Positions 25,001-37,501 are shown, counted from the first letter of the stretch. The stretch is DNA of 64,000 bases from Nyssa sinensis (GCA_008638375.1 CM018037.1:30885576-30949575), one strand, 5' to 3'. Notes: generated by a model not told the origin, from the letters alone. Program-made: numbers and translations.

Positions 25001-27682
25001 AATATAAAATTTATTTGTTTTCCAACAAGAGAGATTTATGTATTGAATAAAACTCTACTAATAAATATTTTACATAATTTTTTTTTTATCTTAATAGACA
25101 ACAATAAAAAAAAAATTGATTATAATACGAATAAAATTCTAGAATTAAATTATTTTCATGGAGTCTTTATGGGACCTTTTTTATAGAGTTAGATTTTTAT
25201 TTATCTTAAACTTCTAGTTTCATTATACTATAAATATATAAAATTTGGGACCTTTTTGTATAGTTAAACTTTTATTAATCTTAGACTTTCAATTTTATTA
25301 TACTATAGATACCAAAAATTTGAGGTCTTCTCTTTAGGTGAGGCCTAAAGCGATTATGGGGCATTTTTATACCATTAGAGTTTTATTAATCTTAGATTTC
25401 TACTTTCATTATAATATAAATATCTAAAATTTAGGGCCTTCTTTTTTGGTGGGGCCTAAAACAATTGCTTTGTTGGCTTTATGCTTGAGCCGGCCTTGAT
25501 AGAAGGTCGCCTCTATTTCAACAGTACATATCATGCTTGCAAAGGGGTAGAAGAAAGGAAATGGACGGTTGGATGCACCTGCGAGATTCCAAACAAATAA
25601 TTGAGTTGATCAGACTTTGGACCTTTTCTTGACCATGATCACTACACTGCTAACATTATCAACCAAATGGTCATTATCACTAAAGTCCGATCAACTATCA
25701 AAATGTCATTCATTACTTGGTTCCACTTCCCTGCACATTCACCAGGTGTTTTGCACCAGCATGCTACTGGAAGATATCTTAAGCATCTATTGAGATTGCA
25801 TCATTTTTTTTAATTAAATAATGCTGAAATGACTGGCAGAACACTCGCAGAAATAATCCAATTAACATAAATAGGAGGAAACCTGTTAAAGTTTTTTCAG
25901 AAAGAAGACAATATATGTGTTAATTTTATGCCACAGGCAGACAGAAGCAGAACACTGGTGTAAGAACTCGTCGAAACAAAGCTAGAGAAAAACCTGACAA
26001 TCTCTTTTCCATGAGTTTCTACAGCCTTTTCAAGCTCTTGCTCACTTAAGCTAAGCCGCCTCACTTTGTCAGGATGCACCTTCAGCCAATCCTGCAATCC
26101 TCCCTTCCCTTTCCCAGCATGAATAGCAATCAAACGCTTGTATTCCGGTGCTTCAATCTGCTGTGACTTAAGATCTTCATTGGGATCTTCCTCATCCTCA
26201 TTGCCACCTTCATCCAAATCATTCTGCTAGCAGAGAGATTGCAAATAAAGAATCAACACTTGGTGTAACTAATTAACAGAATATCAAAATAATTAAATTA
26301 TATATATGCACCTTATCTTCATCAGCAATACCAGCTTTAAGGTCTGAGACTTCATTCCCCCATGCTTCTTCATCAGCTGAATCCTTTCCTTTCTGTGAAT
26401 CACTCTCTTTTCCCTTAAACTCTTTGGCCTCAAGGTATTCTTTGGGTGGTTTGGTTGATATAATAATATGTTTTTTCAGTGACTCTGGTGACGGGAACTC
26501 CTTCAAGCATTCTGAGCCAGGAGAAAACAGCATGTCTCCAAATGTTTGAGTGACCATCTAGGATTTAATCACAAAAATAGTGATTTAAACAGTCACAAGA
26601 GTGGTCAACACCCCCATACAAATGCATATACTTACCTCAGCCACTTTAGCCTGAAGATCTGGAGTAAGATGGTCTTCTAATGTTATTACAACAGGGTACT
26701 CAGATGCAGAAAATGCATGCTCCTTAATAGACCTCAAACATTTGATGAGTTTGACAGGAGTGGTCAGCGTCCTATATGGAAAAAATTGTTTAAAATGAAA
26801 TAAGGACAAGAAACTTAATAGTTTGGATTAATGTTGCATGAACAAGGACATAAGACACAACATAGAATTGACACTACGCAGGCATGTCAGTATTTTAAAA
26901 ACCATAAAAAAGGGGGGTGCAAGCTAGGAGATGATACCATAAGACATGCAGACACACAAGCAACGCACTCAATTACGAACATACTCACTCATACACATAA
27001 CTGTGAAGTCCACTCCCTCTCCCACTCCCAATCTTTTGATTGAAACCCTCAATAAATCTCCAATCTTTTATTACTAAAATGGTCCAAGTTCCTAATAGTT
27101 TTTTAAGCATCATTATGTTTTTCTTTGTCGCTAAAAGGAAAAAGAAAAAAAAACTGTATCCAGTGTCTAAGGCATTGGTCACGTCCAAAATTAAAATTAA
27201 AAATTATTTATATCATAAACACATTTGAGAAATGTTAGACACATGTCCAGAATTATCTCAGCAGTGTTGGGGTCTGAGACATGCCAATGCAGCTGCAGCA
27301 CCTATATCCAAGTAATATGCTAGATCCAGATTTTCCTTTAAAAAAATGTCAGAAACATGTTAAATATTGGAAAAGGTATACCATCACAAGACACAAGGAT
27401 TTTCAGTTTTCACAATTTAGGGGTCCCACTGAACTTTGAGAAAGTACAGTCAGATAGGAACTATATCCAATTTTATGTTATATGAAAAGTATAGTAGCAA
27501 TATATCATAAGAAAATTTTGTAACTTTTGGACTCAGTTGATTAGAACAAAGCACGGATCAACTCCATAGTGAAAGTAAACATTTTTTTTGGACAAGAAAT
27601 GAAAAGGAGAATAATATTAGAAGAAAGAGGAAATGCCATCTATGATCAGGGTTCCAACAGGTATTGCTGAAAGGTTAAGTGA

Positions 27683-27732
<50 letters not shown>

Positions 27733-29328
27733 CTCATCATTTGACAAAATAGTCCAAATGGACAACTCATTGCATCCAAGTCAATCAAAAATTTCATTCA
27801 GAGCAATGCAATGTCAAAATTAGATGTCATCTGCAAACTTACAACATACCTTCCATGAAGAACATCCACATTATCTTTTGTGGAATTTGGCCATATATCC
27901 AATTCAATTACTCTTACACCTCTCTGCAGTGCACGAATAATGGGGACATCACTGCAGTCACTACTCAGTTGATTCCCGGTAAGATAGGAATTGTGGCCAG
28001 TGTATATGAAATAATGAGACAGAGGAGCAGTCATGTCATGGTGAACCTGGAATGGAAAAAAAATTACAAGATAATTACTAAGAAAAAATAGACTGAACAT
28101 TCTATTTGTCTTTTTCCTTTTAAACTAACCATTCCAGATTCACGAGTACAACAGCTGAAGTCTCTAATCGTTAAGAAAACTACAAGGGCAATACCTCACT
28201 CTCACCTTCCATGTCATCTCCAACTTTATTAAATCCATCTACATGTCCATAAAAGAAGCTCAAAAAGTATTTAGGAAAGCATCCAAGTAGACTGAAATCT
28301 ATTTCTTTTTACTTTTGTGGGAAGAGGTGGACTAATGTTACTAGGATCTTGTATTACCATTTCACACAAAATGGGAATAAGTACATAGTACACTATTCAA
28401 AGCATGATCCAGTGGCAGTAAATTCAGGAGTACCATGATTCCAACGTGTGCAAGACTGTACTATAGATACATATATGGCTTATCATCTCACCAGTGCGAG
28501 TATTACTCCAAGAGTACTCAATAATTTTACGATCCAGTGGTGGTAAGCATATTTATCTTATGTTTATTTAAATCAATAATGCAAGAGCAGATCATTCTGC
28601 AATTCCTATTGGCACCGGTAGCTTTCACATAATAGTTGCAACAACATATCTAATTAGGTCTTAATACATTATCATGAATTATTTGTTTATTTACAAACAA
28701 CATTGCTTTGCCCTCTAACTTTCTTACCCTATTTCCCACTTTATATACATTTGGGTCACTTTAAACTCATATTTTACACAGTTCCCACTGTACCTTTCAC
28801 AAACAAACAAAAAAGAAAACCCATCAAATTTGATAAAGGACAAATAGGGGTGAAATAAAAAAAAACAGCACAAAATGCAAATGAATCATACAATATTTTT
28901 TACTATAATCTATAATTGCATAAATAATGAACAAGCACATACATATAACATAACTACATATACACTCATGTATTTATACAAATATGAATGATTTTGGCAA
29001 GGAAAATTACCTCAAGAGAAGGAGAGAGAGGAGGATTAATGTCGCCGAAGAGATACTTAAAGAAAGCTTCGAGATTGAGACCCTTGCGATGGAAGATGTT
29101 GAGGTGCTTCAGCTCATTGAGTTTATCCAGGATGGCCTGCGCGTCCTCTTTAGTGGCTTTATCTTCTTTCTGAACCTCAATCAAGAACCTGTGAAGGTGA
29201 TCAACGGTCATGACTCCATTCTCGGAGTGCTGCTCAAAAAGCGTCTTGATCTCATCGGGAGCTTCAGCTGCTGCGAGCTTGAAGCGTCGCTGGTAGCAGA
29301 AGCAGACTGTGTACGTCTGTTTCGACAT
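22039..29328 (-). CDS. PLC2: PI-specific phospholipase C, PLC2/PLC7 type, with two frameshifts
   Basis: Nine exons on the minus strand: 29328-29011, 28046-27850, 26771-26636, 26557-26312, 26226-25994, 24718-24601, 23556-23404, 23231-23144 and 22333-22039. All have GT-AG borders. The start is ATG at 29328 ([11 protein letters not shown], as in the PLC2/PLC7 group). Exon 1 is the EF-hand-like region. Exons 2-4 form the X domain with TGHNSY, VIELDIW, VLHGR and STKPPKEY, so the catalytic His, Glu, Asp, His and Lys are present. An acidic linker follows, then the Y domain ([13 protein letters not shown] ... [11 protein letters not shown]). The family cleaves PI(4,5)P2 into diacylglycerol and inositol trisphosphate in a calcium-dependent way at membranes. 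Exons 8 and 9 are 88 and 295 nt, against 87 and 294 in the intact neighbour. Extra bases at about 23183 and 22314 shift the frame, and a TGA at 23177-23175 would end the protein after about 485 of an expected 593 residues, losing the C2 domain. This is a pseudogene in progress, a null allele or an assembly error. Confidence 0.88.
22539..22790. mobile_element. Tourist-like MITE (PIF/Harbinger type) in PLC intron 8
   Basis: A 252-bp element with terminal inverted repeats GGCCCTGTTTGTTTACC on the left and, reverse-complemented, GGCTCTGTTTGTTTGCC on the right. It is flanked by TAA on both sides (22536-22538 and 22791-22793), the three-base duplication characteristic of PIF/Harbinger MITEs. The interior is non-coding and partly symmetric (ggataggataagg / tattagtgaa motifs). 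It lies wholly within the last intron of the first PLC gene and avoids the splice sites. Confidence 0.8.
24868..25499. mobile_element. hAT-like non-autonomous element, GGCCGGCTCAA termini, in PLC intron 5
   Basis: A 632-bp element with ends AGGGCCGGCTCAA and, reverse-complemented, TCAAGGCCGGCTCAA. Flanking octamers CAGAAGGC and TAGAAGGT agree at 6 of 8 positions, suggesting a decayed 8-bp hAT target duplication. The right half contains about four decayed copies of an approximately 80-110 bp unit starting gggacctttt...ttattaatcttagac. A second copy lies at 44233-44640. It sits between exons 5 and 6 of the first PLC gene. Confidence 0.65.
27682..27733 (+). repeat. Compound microsatellite (AT)n(GT)n
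   Basis: About 52 bp of uninterrupted AT then GT dinucleotides in intron 2 of the first PLC gene, between exons 2 and 3. Confidence 0.9.
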
Positions 29329-29659
29329 GATTCAAGAGAGAGAGAGAAACGGATGATTGATTTTGGATATTTTGAGATCGAATGTGTTTTGGTGTCATCT
29401 AAATTGTGTTGGGCTGATTGGATTCCAGAAAGACTGGGAAAAGAAAACAGATGAGGTGGGGTGGGGGTGGGGCCCAACTCGGTTTATGTCTGGACCACTG
29501 CAGTTATGCTTCCGCGTCTGAGAAGTGTTGCCGACCGCCAACGTTGACCGTGCGTACATTTCACGTATCAGATGACGAGCGTAAAATGGATGAACTGTCC
29601 AAATGCGAGACAGCCACGACATACTTTTTCAGGGGCTTCATTTTAAGTGGATAGGTTTC

Positions 29660-30596
29660 AGGATAAATTACGTTGTTTATAATAATTCCACTTATTTATT
29701 TTTATTTTTGAAGTTTTAAAATTATAATAGTTTTTTTATTTTATAAAATAATATAAAGATATTCTTTTTTGTTTATTTTTTAAAAAATGATGACTGTTCA
29801 TTTTATTTATTTATTTTATATTTTTTTAATTTTGACTAATTTATTTTACTTTTTTTTAAATATTTTTTATTTAAAAATAAGTTTTAGGTAAATAACTTGT
29901 TTTCATTGATATTTATTTGAAAAATGAAAAAAAATTAGCCAAGATTTAAAAAAGATTATGAAAAATATAGTTTTGTCATTTTGAAGAAAAATGTGACTGA
30001 AAAAATGTATGTGTATATTATTTTGTAAAATAGAAAAGATCAATGTAATTTCAAAAATTTCAGAAGAAGTCGGTGTAATTGTCATAAATTTTAGGAGAGG
30101 TCAGTGTACGAATGGCAACAGGGCGGGTTTGAGGCGGGGTGGCCCTTCCCCAACCTCGACCCCGTTTATATTCCCCACCCTGCCCCGTTTAGAGGCTTAC
30201 TCCGACTCCGACCTCGATCCCATTTATATTTTCCGATTTTATCCGGCCCCGAAACTCAATATTTATATTTTTTTAAATAAGTTAAAACTTTTATTTTGAT
30301 ATATAAATTAAATTTTTATTGGCAAAATAACTAATATAAGAAAAAATAATATGAGTGTGATATGAAAAATAATATAGTTTTGTTTATTAGTAAATATAGT
30401 ATATATATAAGAATAAATAAAAAAATATTAATATATAAATGGAATTGGAACGGGGACCGGGGCGGGGTGACCATACCCCAAATCCGTTCCGAACCCAATG
30501 AAGTTTTAAAGAATCTCGTTTATGAGTACCTCATACCCGTCTTATTAAAGATGGGATGGAACAAATTGTCATCCCTAAGTCAGTATAATTTATCCT
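29660..30596. mobile_element. Foldback/MITE-like element, family 1 copy D, split by an insertion
   Basis: The left end aggataaattacgtt and the right end gtataatttatcct are inverted copies of each other and match copy A. The right arm is interrupted at 30107-30577 by a hAT-like element. Removing that insert and one target duplication leaves about 458 bp, close to the 475 bp of copies A and C. The core tatttatttgaaaaatg is near 29908. It lies upstream of the first PLC start. Confidence 0.7.
30107..30577. mobile_element. Nested hAT-like MITE
   Basis: A 471-bp element inside copy D. The left terminus is TACGAATGGCAAC and the right terminus, reverse-complemented, is TAGGGATGACAAT; both resemble Ac/hAT ends. 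Flanking octamers GGTCAGTG (30099-30106) and AGTCAGTA (30578-30585) agree at 6 of 8 positions and both derive from the GTCAGTGTAATTTA arm of the host element. The ends are unusually GC-rich (gggcggg, ccccgtt), the centre AT-rich. A similar terminus occurs at 7647. Confidence 0.7.
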
Positions 30597-31408
30597 AAGT
30601 TCTACCATACTCTTTTGGATAAATTGTGAAAATATATAATTTAAAAAAAAAAAAAACAATTTGATAAGTGTAATTTGAGTTAAATTATTAATGTTTGAAT
30701 AAATATATTTGAAACAAACTTAAATGATATTGTAATATTTAAATAAGTTGTTAAAAGTACTAAATATATTATATAGATAGAGAATGAGAATTTGAAAAAA
30801 GTTTATCACTAATACTGATTGAAAATGTTCAAATAAATATTTTAAAAAATTAAAATAAATATTCAAATATTAAAAAAATTTGATTTAAACTTTGAAAACA
30901 AATATTTCAGAAATGTCACCACCCATCCATCATCTCTTAAAGCGTTCGTTAGCTTACAGTGTTTCACCTCTCCAAAATATCATTTGTCACTCTTCAATAG
31001 TATCTTGCCTCTTCATTTGCAATTTTCACCAAAATATATTTTAAGAAACAACTTAATGCATGGGTTATTTAATATGTCATTTTTAAAATTTGACATTGAC
31101 GTAATAATTATTGCTATAAGGAGAGATAAAATGGATATTTATTTTTAATATTTTTACAAATAAATTATACTAATTTTTTTAAAATTTGAACGGCTTACCT
31201 CCTTTGTAAAATCTCATTGTAGTCCCATAAAAATAAAAATAAAAATAAAACTTCTTTCCAATTAATTCCTTTTACAGTGGTGGATCTTTCTTTTCATTTT
31301 CATAGGGGTATTGGGTCACTTATTTTTTTTTTTTTTGGTGGAACATATCCCTTACTTTAGGAAAAGAAACAAGCAAACAAATATATTTTGATTGAATAAC
31401 ATTTATAA

Positions 31409-31552
31409 GAGAAATGTTACCATCAATCATGAGTGATGAAAATTCATAATCTAATTAACATGTGTAATGTATGCGTCAATCAGATCGCAAGTTTCATCCC
31501 TCGTGACTGACCAATCAGATCATGAATTCCGCAACAGACCGTAACATTTCTC
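31409..31552. mobile_element. Small MITE candidate, 144 bp
   Basis: Begins gagaaatgttac and ends gtaacatttctc, a perfect 12-bp inverted repeat. The pairing continues inward (catcaatcatgagtgatg against the reverse complement of catccctcgtgactgacc) for about 35 bp or more, so the whole unit can fold back. No coding capacity. Flanking target duplication not obvious. Confidence 0.6.
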
Positions 31553-32192
31553 ACATCTATAATTGTCATAAAAATCAGAGTATTTTACCCTACTTACGTT
31601 AATATTTTATTAATTTTTGTGACCCATATATTTTTGCTCTTATTTTCTGCATTCGTATAATTTTTAAAAGCGTATTTTAAAAGAGACATTTTAAGGCATT
31701 TTGTTTTTCAATAAAAACGTCTTTTTAAAAAGACAGTTTTAAAAAAGTATTTTGCAAAAACGCCTTAAAAAAGTAATTTTTAAAAATATTTATAATTAAA
31801 AAAATAAGATTTATCAATGTCGTCTTAAAGACATCTTTTCAAAATATACGAAAAATAAGTATATAGATGAGAGATTAATTAATAATAAAAAAACATCAAA
31901 AGTTCATAAAGATTGAATCACTAGTGCCAATTGAGCTACCCAAGGCCATTAGAGATCAGATCAGGTCCTGACAAGCAGGCGACATAGTCATGCAACGACA
32001 ATAACATTGTATTGGTTGGATGAAAGTATCATTCATTGTCTATCACATATTCAGGTTAGATTCATTGGGATCCCGATCCCTGTTTGATCACAAGAAGTCT
32101 CTTTCTTAAACCATGTTTTATCGGAAATGTCGGCAAGTAGGTACTAAAGAGGAGCCTGCCGACCAACATTTTTACATTCATGAAAGAGCACC

Positions 32193-32350
32193 ATTGTCCG
32201 ATCCCAGCGCTCATCCAAACTATACGTGCACTTCATGCGTGATGGATCATCGTTCATTCAAATTATACATGCACAGATGTACTTTGTACATGATAGGTTC
32301 CACATATGCATAAAGTGTATGTATAATTTAGATGGACAAAGATCGGACAC
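32193..32350. repeat. Inverted repeat (hairpin) downstream of the second PLC
   Basis: Left arm accattgtccgatcc...ccaaactatacgtgcac pairs with right arm gtgtatgtataatttag...gatcggacac, about 38 bp with mismatches, around a loop that itself repeats the tcattcaaattatacatgcac motif. It could be a MITE or lie in the 3' UTR of the minus-strand PLC. Confidence 0.5.
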
Positions 32351-32429
32351 TCACCCGCATCTGTGTGTATCGACAATAGTCACAAGAGGAAAACATGTAT
32401 CATGTATTATAAAAAAAAAGTTGAATAGT

Positions 32430-35400
32430 TCATACAAACTGAAACCGCATGAGAAGCCTTACAGATCTAAATTTCACACCCTTTTTGTCATAGAGTGGGA
32501 CTGCCCGGATCCCAGGTTTAAGCTCCGAGACAGGCAAACATGTCTGCCCCCCAAAGTCATCCTTCTCCGACACATTGTGCTCTCTGACTTCAATCCGAAG
32601 CAAAGCCAGCTCCGGAACTCTCAATGGGAATGTATACTCTTCATCCCAAACAGGTGTCCAGTCATCCCCAATTACTCTTGTTTTCTTCTTGGCTGTATCC
32701 AATGGCACTCCTACTATATAAACCTGCCATACAGATTTAGCAGCATAATGCCCCGTTATCAATTTTATTCGGCTTTCTCCAATGGAAACACATTAAAAAA
32801 GTGAATACATTAGTTCTTCGAATGACTACTCTGTCAGTCTAACCTTTGTGTAGAAGTCTGGAGGGGAGTAGGAATCAAAGTGCGTAGGACTAAAATCCAG
32901 ACGCCATCCATCTCCCATGTATACTTTTACCTGTTGAGGAAAAATGAAAGGTTTAAGATCGTACCAACAGGCAGATGAAATTCAATATGAAGCTAGCTAT
33001 GTTGATCAACTCACCTTTAAAGTTTTTTTCACTATCTGTGCTACTTTAGGATCAAAGACCTCATTATTTGGCCCTCCCTTCATTAGAAAATCGGGTTTCT
33101 TCACATAACCACAACCTCCATTGCATCTAAACATCCCATGCATCAACCAGAGTGATTTACCATAACCCTGTCACACAAAATGGAGGGGAGGGGGTTAAAG
33201 AGTTCCCCACATGGAGCTGAATGGCAAAAAGATGTCGGTCCCCATCCCAAGTATTTAATGGGATCCAAGGAGTTCTTAGGTTGATGAGGGCATGGGGACA
33301 AAAAGCATGAATTAGCAAGATAGATCGAGTCGTAGAAAAACCAACCCCCTTAATAGGTTTTAACCAAAATACAAATCACAGATTTTACACCCATCTTCTC
33401 CAATGGAAGGAACACCTTACTTAGCAAAGCCTTGAGGGTTGAAGTTACTCTTTCTTAATTTCCTTAAGTCTAGAAGACAAAAATGTAACATTATCCGCAG
33501 CTTGAGAATTTGCAATTTATAATTCCCTCTTGTTTTTCCTTCAATATAAACAATCCTTTCTATGTAAATATAATTAAGTATGATAGAGGTAACATAACAG
33601 CTTCTGCCTTTTGGTTTCTAATGTCATACTAGTTTGTTTTGTCCTGAATTCCCCGTGCCCCCCTTTTTTTTTCTTTTCTGGAGCTCCCTTAGGGCTGGCT
33701 ATTTGGTAAGTGCTGAGAATAGGTAGACTAATTACAAATACAATCTGAAAGCATGATCAGCGCATGTTACAATTTTTCATCACACATTTACCAAAAATAA
33801 AAAAGAACAAAATCCAGGCAGTGCACACTTTAACATATTTAAAATAGCCGTTGAACAATTGCATCTCTCCAATCTTTATCATTTTTGTTTCCTATCTTAT
33901 GTTGATAAAATATAAAGAACCTACAATTACTCAAAACGTGCCTTAAAAGAGACAATTTTCTTTCCAGCAAGAGTGCACTGAAACAGTTCAAAATAAGACA
34001 TGAAATCCACAAGGACAGAAGGCTTTCTGCACCTGGCATCTAGAGGTTTTCCTTGGTAAAGAAAAAATCCATTTCTGGTGTTTTTAGAAACTCTAACGTG
34101 GAAACAAGGAATGATAACCAATGAGATAGGGAACCTGTCTATAACAAATACAAAATAATAGCCTTTCGTAGCTATTCTCAGATGCATTTAGACAAGAAAA
34201 ATTCTTTGAAAAGTTGCCAGGATATATTTAATCATTAATGAGGGTTCTATTGCCACTAATGTAGATGCTGAGAGGTGTGTGCATGCTAAATATTAAATAT
34301 GATTCTGTATAAGACACCAAAACTTTGAGACTTACCTGCATATTAAATGCAACCATCTGAGCTCCATGCATCCACCCTCTAATTGGCTTAAAATTTGAGG
34401 AGGTGACCCGTGTTCCCTTTGGGTACACCCTCAAAATATTCTTCTGAGTGAACCTAAAAGAAGAAACAGAGAAAGACAGGATCAATCACCTGACTAAAAA
34501 AATACAAACACCAAAACACTTAAACTTCTCACAGGTTGCCTGAACAGAACTTCAATTAGTACCTCACAACATCAGTTCCATGAGATGCTGCAGCTTTTTC
34601 GAGTGCTTGTTCACTCAAACTAAGACGTTTGACTTTATCAATTCCAATTTTTAATGCCTCCTTCAACCCCTGCTTTGGTTTCCCAGCATGAATTGCAATC
34701 AGACGCTTGTATTCGGGTGCTCCAAGCGGGCCTGATTTTTGTTCGGAGGTGTCACTGTCTTCATCATCCTGATCACTGTAGTTCTGCAATCCACAAGAAA
34801 AATTACTTCATGAAATAAATATCATTTCAAAACTGTGATGCGATGGAATAAATTTTACTTCTCAGCTCACCCTTTCATCAGCTTCCAATTCAACTGCAAG
34901 GTCTTCTTCAGATGAATCCCTCTCCCCTGGTGAGGCATTCCCCTTCTCCCTAACATGCTTAGATTCTAGATATTCTTTTGGCGGTTTGGTTGAAACAATA
35001 ATTTGATGCTTTAAGGCTTCTGGAGAAGGGAATTCTTCTAAGCATCCCGATTCAGGGTAATACAACATTTTCCCAAATGTTTGGATGGCCATCTATAGAG
35101 AGATTTAGTATTGGTTACAAGAAAGAAAAAGAAATATAAACATTTTCTTTGAAATTTAAAATCTTGAAGGACAGTGGAAGCTAACCTCTGCAACCTTAGC
35201 CTGAAGGTCTGGCGTAAGGTGGTCTTCTAAAGTTATTATGACAGGGTACGGAGAAGTATCAAAAGCATGCTCTTTAATGGATTTAAAGCATTTGATGAGG
35301 GACACAGGAGTAGTTAGGGTCCTGCAGGAATTCAGAAATTGAGATAGCTCCAAGTAGAAACAAGAATGAACTAGGAAATGGAAGATAACCAAATTTCCCA

Positions 35401-37501
35401 GTAGATTTACAATCCTGCGAAAAACAATAACACATCTAACCAGGCCACAGGAAAAAGAAGAAAAAAAAGCACCCTTAGTCTTATCTCTTCGAATGAACCC
35501 GCTGCAGAAAGCAGTGCCACACTAGGCCAGTTAAGTATCTTAATATATCAATAAGCAAATCATTAGACACAGGCGCAGTCAAAACTGTAATGGATTATGT
35601 CACAAATTCTCCAATGGAGTAGTACCAAAAAAATGAGCTTTTGGTTCAATTTATGTTGACAACTATATTATTGATATGACATATTACAAAGAAGCCAACT
35701 TTCTGAATGGCTTCCCTTAGCAAAATATAAATAGAAAGACCACTTGCCAAATATAACCTTTCAATTGAAGATTATGTTTATTTTTTGCATATGATTCCTA
35801 TGACTCTCTATCCATGACTACAGATAAATTCTTTATAACACAAACACAACACAAGAATAAATATGAAAAACAAAATTGCCTTATGTGAAAGGATGGATTA
35901 CTGATTACGAATGAGTTCATACCTTCCATGAAGAACATGAACATCATCTTTTGCAGAATTTGGCCATAAATCTAGTTCTATTACCCTCACACCCCTTTGC
36001 AAAGCATTTATGATTGGTACGTCGCTACAATCACTGCTCAGTTGGTTACCCGTTAGGTAGGAATTGTGGCCTGTATATATGAAATAATGTTGCAGTGGAG
36101 CAGTCATATCATGGTGTACCTGGAATGACATAATCTGTAAGAGCATATCTAGAATTGTCTCCACTAGAATGGTTCAACGCATTTTGATATCAAACAGACA
36201 GAGATGGAGAAGGATCATAGAAAATTAATAACATAACACTAGAATTAAATACTAAGGGGTCCCAAAGTTATAAAATATGATAAATAAATACATCACTTAC
36301 TGGGTTGTTCCCCAAAAAATGTATGATTGCCAATATTAGACAGTAGAGACTGATATACAAATGTGAAATAAATCCCAGTTTCACAAATACTAATCAAATG
36401 TACTGTTAAAATTTTCGAAATTCTACTGTTTAGGCTTCGAAATTGGCCTTTTTGCTATCTTTGAAAAAAATTTAGTTATAACTTAAGCTAGAAAATTCCA
36501 ATTTTGTTTCCATTTGTTTTGGAGTTATCTAGGATTCTATATTATTCAAACTTGAGTTTAACCCAAATTTTCCATTTTTGATAATTTTTTCTTTATTATT
36601 TCCATGTTTGATAAGGAATAGGATTATTTCCTTTATACACACACACACACACACACAAATAGGGCTATAAGTCTCAATTGGAGACCACTTCATTATCAAT
36701 AAAATTTCGTAAGTTAATTTTTTCCTTGTGAATTCAAGGTCTTCTCTCGTGGATTCAAGAACCCAATCTATTAGAACGATATATAGTCTCTATTTTTCGA
36801 TTACCACTACTTCATCCTTTCACATTAACCCAAATCAAATTTTGGATTCCCCCTCATCCAAGCAACACCTTCAATATGAGCTCTTCCCCACTGGAGTTCT
36901 TCTGCTTCCTTTTTGTATGAGTATTCATTGCACAGAATCACTTCTTTCATTTTATATCCAATTGATGCTACTTCTAAACTCCCACAAATAGTTACACATT
37001 TCCCCTCTATTAAGCCAAAAGATTATATGAGGTTCAATCAACAGGAAGCTTTTGTTTTATGAAGGCCTAAAATAATGTAAAATCTAAGATTAGAAGTTTC
37101 AATCAATTATCATTTCCTGTATATATGCATGTGTGTAAGAGTATAGATTGGGGGGGGGGGGGGGGGGGGGGCACCTGAGATTCGATAGGAGCATTGAGAT
37201 CGTCAAAGAAGAGGTAATGAAAGAAATCTTCGAGGGTGAGACCGTGGCAAGTCAACTTGGTCAAGTGGTGTCGCCGATTGATAACCTCGTGGATGATTCC
37301 CTCCGCTTCAGAGAGGGTGCACCATTCCTCTCCCTGAAATTCGATCAGAAACCGAAGCAGTTGATCGGCGGACATGTGGGAACCCGTCACCGAATACCTC
37401 GCAAAAGCTTCTTTGACGTCCGACGGTGGCTCCGTCTCGCTGAACTTAAACTTCCTGTTGAAGAACCCAAACATCTTGTAATTGTAGCTCCCCATTTCCA
37501 T
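32430..37501 (-). CDS. PLC6: PI-specific phospholipase C, PLC6-like, intact
   Basis: Nine exons on the minus strand: 37501-37175, 36119-35923, 35321-35186, 35092-34871, 34783-34563, 34453-34336, 33167-33015, 32930-32844 and 32723-32430. Phases agree throughout and the product is 584 aa, or 582 if the second Met (MGSYNYK) is used. The N-terminus [16 protein letters not shown] resembles what I recall of Arabidopsis PLC6. An EF-hand-like region comes first (about 1-109). The X domain has TGHNSY, VIELDLW, VLHGR and STKPPKEY. A short acidic linker follows, then the Y domain ([38 protein letters not shown]). The C2 domain runs from VKVYMGDGW to the end, with YSPPDFY and [13 protein letters not shown]. 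Catalytic residues and C2 are complete, so it should hydrolyse PI(4,5)P2 in response to calcium. It lies head-to-tail with the disrupted PLC, with exons 2, 3, 6 and 7 of identical length, showing an old tandem duplication. Intron 1 starts GTG and is followed at once by a C homopolymer. Confidence 0.93.
37150..37171 (+). repeat. Homopolymer G22 (C22 on the PLC strand) at splice donor
   Basis: Twenty-two G on the plus strand. On the transcribed minus strand it reads CAG|GTGC followed by C, so the homopolymer begins four bases into intron 1 of the second PLC gene. U1 pairing at intron positions +4 to +6 is therefore poor. Confidence 0.9.

Noticed and set aside
28984..29454. 156-aa frame on the plus strand
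   Set aside because: Antisense shadow of exon 1 and the leader of the first PLC gene; no domain of its own.
31640..31870. Palindromic A/T-rich block including gtctttttaaaaagac
   Set aside because: Pairing is mostly low complexity; no clear ends or flanking duplication, so not called as an element.
32226..32804. 192-aa frame on the plus strand
   Set aside because: Antisense of the last PLC exon plus a repeat hairpin; codon pattern follows the opposite strand.
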